Shown here: positions 5,249 to 7,496 of the stretch, piece after piece | Numbering within the stretch: the stretch's first letter is position 1 | Layout of the letters: every line of letters starts with the position of its first letter | Assembly: GCA_023248365.1 (NCBI GenBank) | Contig: JAHFER010000075.1 | Location: 1-7,496, forward strand | Source of the DNA: Nitrospirota bacterium | GTDB taxonomy: Bacteria; Nitrospirota; 9FT-COMBO-42-15; HDB-SIOI813 | Direction of reading: 5' to 3' | DNA length: 7,496 bases | The notes under the pieces: model-generated | Database searches by the model: none | What the model was told of the DNA's origin: nothing | What the model saw: the letters and a program-made list of their open reading frames with translations, nothing else | Program-made: the position numbers and the translations under genes

Positions 5249-6426
5249 ATAATCCGCAACTCTTTCCCCACCTTTTCAAAAATCTCTGTACAATATTCTA
5301 TGTTCCCGACACTGTGAGCGGCGGTTATGGTTGTCCTTATTCTGCAACTCCCCTCAGGGACTGTGGGTGGTCGTATTGGTGCGGCAAATATTCCTTCCTG
5401 AAATAATCTTTCAGAAAATTGTATGGTGTCTTCTGCACTTCCTATGAGAACTGGAATAATTGGGGTTTCACTATCTAATGTATTGAAACCAAGACCCTTA
5501 AGCCTTTCTCTGAAAAATCTTGTATTATCCCATAATCTTTTCAAAAGGGTATCATTTTCCTGAATAATTTTTATTGATGCAATGGACGCGCCTAATACTC
5601 CTGGAGGGAGAGCTGTTGTATATATAAAAGACCTTGCCTTGTTAATCAGAAATTCCTTAAGAACCATTGGTCCGGCAATGTAGGCGCCAAAAGATCCTAA
5701 TGCCTTACTGTATGTGCCCATCTGTATTTGGAGCAGGCCGGCATCAGGCTTGATTCCAAAATGCTCTGATGAACCTCTTCCGATTTTTCCCAATACGCCT
5801 GTGGCATGGGCATCATCAACTATCAGTATTGCATCATGCTCAATGGCTGCATTTTTTATGTCAGGTATCGGGGCAATGTCTCCATCCATACTGAATACAC
5901 TTTCAGTGATTATAATCTTCTTTCCAAAGCCTTTAGACCCTGCCAATAGTAATCTCAGATTATCTACGTCCCTATGCTTATAGATAAATACCGTTGCCCT
6001 GCTCATTCTGCATCCGTCAATTATACTGGCATGATTTAACTCATCACTGAAAATGACATCCTTGTCTGAAGCAAGGGACTGAATGATTCCTGTATTGGCC
6101 ATATATCCTGTGTTGAAAATAAGTGCATCTTCTGTTTGTTTAAAAGATGCTGTGATGCTTTCTAATCGTTCGTGCAGCGCCATATTGCCGGATATGAGCC
6201 TTGATGCAGCAGCGCCGGTTCCATATTTTTCTGCGGCTGAAATGGCGGCATCTTTCAGCGTCCTGTGGTTTGCAAGTCCGAGATAGTTATTCGAGCAGAG
6301 TGATATATGTTCCCTTCCGTCAATAGTAACCATGTCAGATTGAGGAGAGTCAATCCTCTTCAGATTTCTGTATAATGACTGTGCCTTCAGCAGACATAGC
6401 TCTTCTTCTAAATCTTTAAGGCGCAT
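5245..6426 (-). CDS. bioF: 8-amino-7-oxononanoate synthase
   Basis: A PLP-dependent alpha-oxoamine synthase that condenses pimeloyl-CoA with L-alanine to KAPA, releasing CO2 and CoA. The 393 residues fit the family. CSNNYLGLA (44-52) and the glycine-rich KYGTGAAASRLISG (67-80) are typical. H132 (LNHAS) should stack on PLP, D204 and H207 lie in VDDAHATG, and K241 in TYSKALG forms the Schiff base. The relatives Kbl (2-amino-3-ketobutyrate ligase), HemA-type ALA synthase and Spt share this fold. The placement between bioW and bioD decides for BioF. The ATG at 6424-6426 overlaps the end of bioW by 11 nt; its ribosome site is weak (GGA seven bases upstream), consistent with translational coupling. 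The 3' end overlaps the SDR start by 4 nt. Confidence 0.95.
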   Translation of the reverse strand: MRLKDLEEELCLLKAQSLYRNLKRIDSPQSDMVTIDGREHISLCSNNYLGLANHRTLKDAAISAAEKYGTGAAASRLISGNMALHERLESITASFKQTEDALIFNTGYMANTGIIQSLASDKDVIFSDELNHASIIDGCRMSRATVFIYKHRDVDNLRLLLAGSKGFGKKIIITESVFSMDGDIAPIPDIKNAAIEHDAILIVDDAHATGVLGKIGRGSSEHFGIKPDAGLLQIQMGTYSKALGSFGAYIAGPMVLKEFLINKARSFIYTTALPPGVLGASIASIKIIQENDTLLKRLWDNTRFFRERLKGLGFNTLDSETPIIPVLIGSAEDTIQFSERLFQEGIFAAPIRPPTVPEGSCRIRTTITAAHSVGNIEYCTEIFEKVGKELRII

Positions 6427-7204
6427 GTACTTGTCCGATTTTATTTATGATAACAGGCTGTTTTTCCAGAAAGATTATATAGTCGTCTAATGATAATCTG
6501 TCAGTATTTACAAAGAAAATCCTCCCGCCTCTTGTTGAACCCTTTTCCTTCATGTTTGTGATTCGTACATAGCCGTTTTTTTCAGAGGCAACATATCCCG
6601 TTGTATATTCCGGATTATCAGACCAGCAAAGTTCTGCAATAGTCTCGTTTCTACTGCACACCTTTGTTGCAATTGCAGCTGCATCTATTACCCGTTCATG
6701 GAAGATGTCATGCCTCTGTAATTCTTTCTTAATGAGCTGCCTTGCCTCGTTAGAATAATCAATCCTTGAAACCCTTACCCCTCTACTTAAATCAGGCTCA
6801 ATCCTTTTGCCTGTTAAATAATCCATTATAATTGCACCACGCATATTATTACCTTCAGGGGCCGGACCTGATTTCAGGAGATTGACAGCATTTTCTATCA
6901 CCCCTGTTTTAATCCCGGTGGATTCCAAAATTCCTTTTGCGGTTTTTACCGCATTCTCACATGAGGGAGATGTTATAGTCTTAATGTCGAGTGATTCGAT
7001 ATACTTAATTGTTTCCGGCTCAACTGTATCCACATTTATGTATATCTTTTCAGGAGGGGCGTAAGAAGATAATGCCCTGGAAATCAGTTCTATAAAAACT
7101 TTTCCAAGATTGGCTTCATATAATATACGTTCTGAACCCGATACGTGGATATTATTAGAAACTGCCCGCATCCGGACACTATATAACTTGCATGTGTGTT
7201 TCAA
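6416..7204 (-). CDS. bioW: 6-carboxyhexanoate-CoA ligase (pimeloyl-CoA synthetase)
   Basis: Activates pimelate with ATP and CoA to pimeloyl-CoA, the entry to biotin synthesis in Bacillus-type pathways. From TTG 7204 there are 262 residues, close to the usual 250-260. Recalled against B. subtilis BioW, many blocks agree: YSVRMRA (8-14), HVSGSER (20-26), MRGAIIMD (121-128), GVRVSR (142-147), AELCWSDNPEYTTGYVA (190-206), GYVRIT, GGRIFF (226-231) and EKQPVI (247-252). BioW is unrelated to the common acyl-CoA ligases, so these blocks are diagnostic. No ATG is available before the conserved YSVRMRA; an in-frame TAG at 7214-7216 leaves TTG 7208-7210 or TTG 7202-7204. I chose 7204 because AGG (7213-7215) then sits eight bases away; from 7210 the gap is two. 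The gene overlaps bioB by 26 nt and bioF by 11 nt. Confidence 0.93.
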   Translation of the reverse strand: MKHTCKLYSVRMRAVSNNIHVSGSERILYEANLGKVFIELISRALSSYAPPEKIYINVDTVEPETIKYIESLDIKTITSPSCENAVKTAKGILESTGIKTGVIENAVNLLKSGPAPEGNNMRGAIIMDYLTGKRIEPDLSRGVRVSRIDYSNEARQLIKKELQRHDIFHERVIDAAAIATKVCSRNETIAELCWSDNPEYTTGYVASEKNGYVRITNMKEKGSTRGGRIFFVNTDRLSLDDYIIFLEKQPVIINKIGQVHAP

Positions 7205-7496
7205 TTTCAAGACCTAAGTCACTGAGCATTTGGAGGTCTTTATTGGGTTCCCTTCCGCCTTTGGTAAGGTAATTGCCAATCATCATTCCATTTGCCCCTG
7301 CGGAAAAAATAAGCGGATGAAGTTCACGCAGGGCAGTGATTCTACCACCGCAAATCCTTATTTCAATATTAGGCATTGAAAGTCTGAACAAGGCAATTAT
7401 CTTGAGTGCCTCAAACGGACTTATAGGGGTAGCATTGGACAGAGGACTTCCCTGAAAGGGCATGAGAAAATTTATAGGAACTGAGTCTACATCCAG
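7179..7496 (-). CDS. bioB: Biotin synthase, C-terminal part (5' end outside window)
   Basis: A radical-SAM enzyme that inserts sulfur into dethiobiotin. Only the last 105 residues are in the window, of about 320; the frame is open to the edge, and the ATG at 7461-7463 is internal. The visible part starts LDVDSVPINFLMPFQGSPL, the usual barrel strand of BioB, then has RICGGR (36-41 from that internal Met), whose final Arg matches the Arg that coordinates the [2Fe-2S] sulfur-donor cluster, and SAGANGMMIGNYLT, the C-terminal signature. The radical-SAM CxxxCxxC loop is off the window and cannot be checked. This is the first visible gene of the leftward biotin operon; its last codons encode the start region of bioW in another frame. 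The operon promoter and any BirA site would lie further right. Confidence 0.95.
   Translation of the reverse strand: MDVDSVPINFLMPFQGSPLSNATPISPFEALKIIALFRLSMPNIEIRICGGRITALRELHPLIFSAGANGMMIGNYLTKGGREPNKDLQMLSDLGLEIETHMQVI

Noticed and set aside
7461..7463. ATG considered as the start of a short separate protein
   Set aside because: The frame is open to the window edge and the residues before it (VDSVPINFL) are the conserved BioB sequence, so it is an internal Met.

Overview
The window looks like chromosomal DNA of a moderately AT-rich free-living bacterium. The protein set (TrmI-type tRNA methyltransferase, FmdB zinc ribbon with a long acidic tail, BioW-type biotin operon) and the short dispersed-looking repeats would fit an uncultivated Nitrospirota- or Desulfobacterota-like lineage. 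That placement is an inference with low confidence. I see no transposase, phage gene, CRISPR array, rRNA or tRNA.

Layout. The left part (1-2202) is transcribed rightward: the 3' end of trmI (tRNA m1A58 methyltransferase), a 114-bp spacer, a gene fusing an XRE-like helix-turn-helix to a glyoxalase-II-type metallo-beta-lactamase (MBL) hydrolase, and ribA (GTP cyclohydrolase II), whose start overlaps the preceding stop as ATGA. The spacer is filled by an unbroken nine-unit heptamer array, which supplies the trmI stop codon, and a C-rich/G-rich palindrome. The right part (2225-7496) is transcribed leftward and converges on ribA with only 22 bp between the stops. In transcription order it reads bioB (3' part only), bioW, bioF, a FabG-like SDR, bioD, an FmdB-family zinc-ribbon gene and an RNase Z-like MBL gene.

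Function. bioB-bioW-bioF-SDR-bioD is one tightly packed unit in which each gene overlaps or abuts the next. It encodes biotin synthesis by the pimelate-activation route: BioW makes pimeloyl-CoA, BioF condenses it with alanine to 8-amino-7-oxononanoate (KAPA), BioD closes the ureido ring, and BioB inserts sulfur. The KAPA-to-diaminopelargonate step (BioA or BioU) is not encoded in the window. A FabG-like reductase, which the core BioW pathway does not need, sits between bioF and bioD. It may supply pimelate through fatty-acid-type chemistry or serve another step; this is the most interesting metabolic question here. The last two leftward genes are separated from the biotin genes and from each other by spacers of 107 and 139 bp holding inverted repeats, so they may be separately expressed.

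Limits. trmI and bioB are cut by the window edges, and the biotin operon promoter and any BirA operator lie beyond the right edge. I found no convincing sigma-70 promoter or intrinsic terminator with a T-tract.
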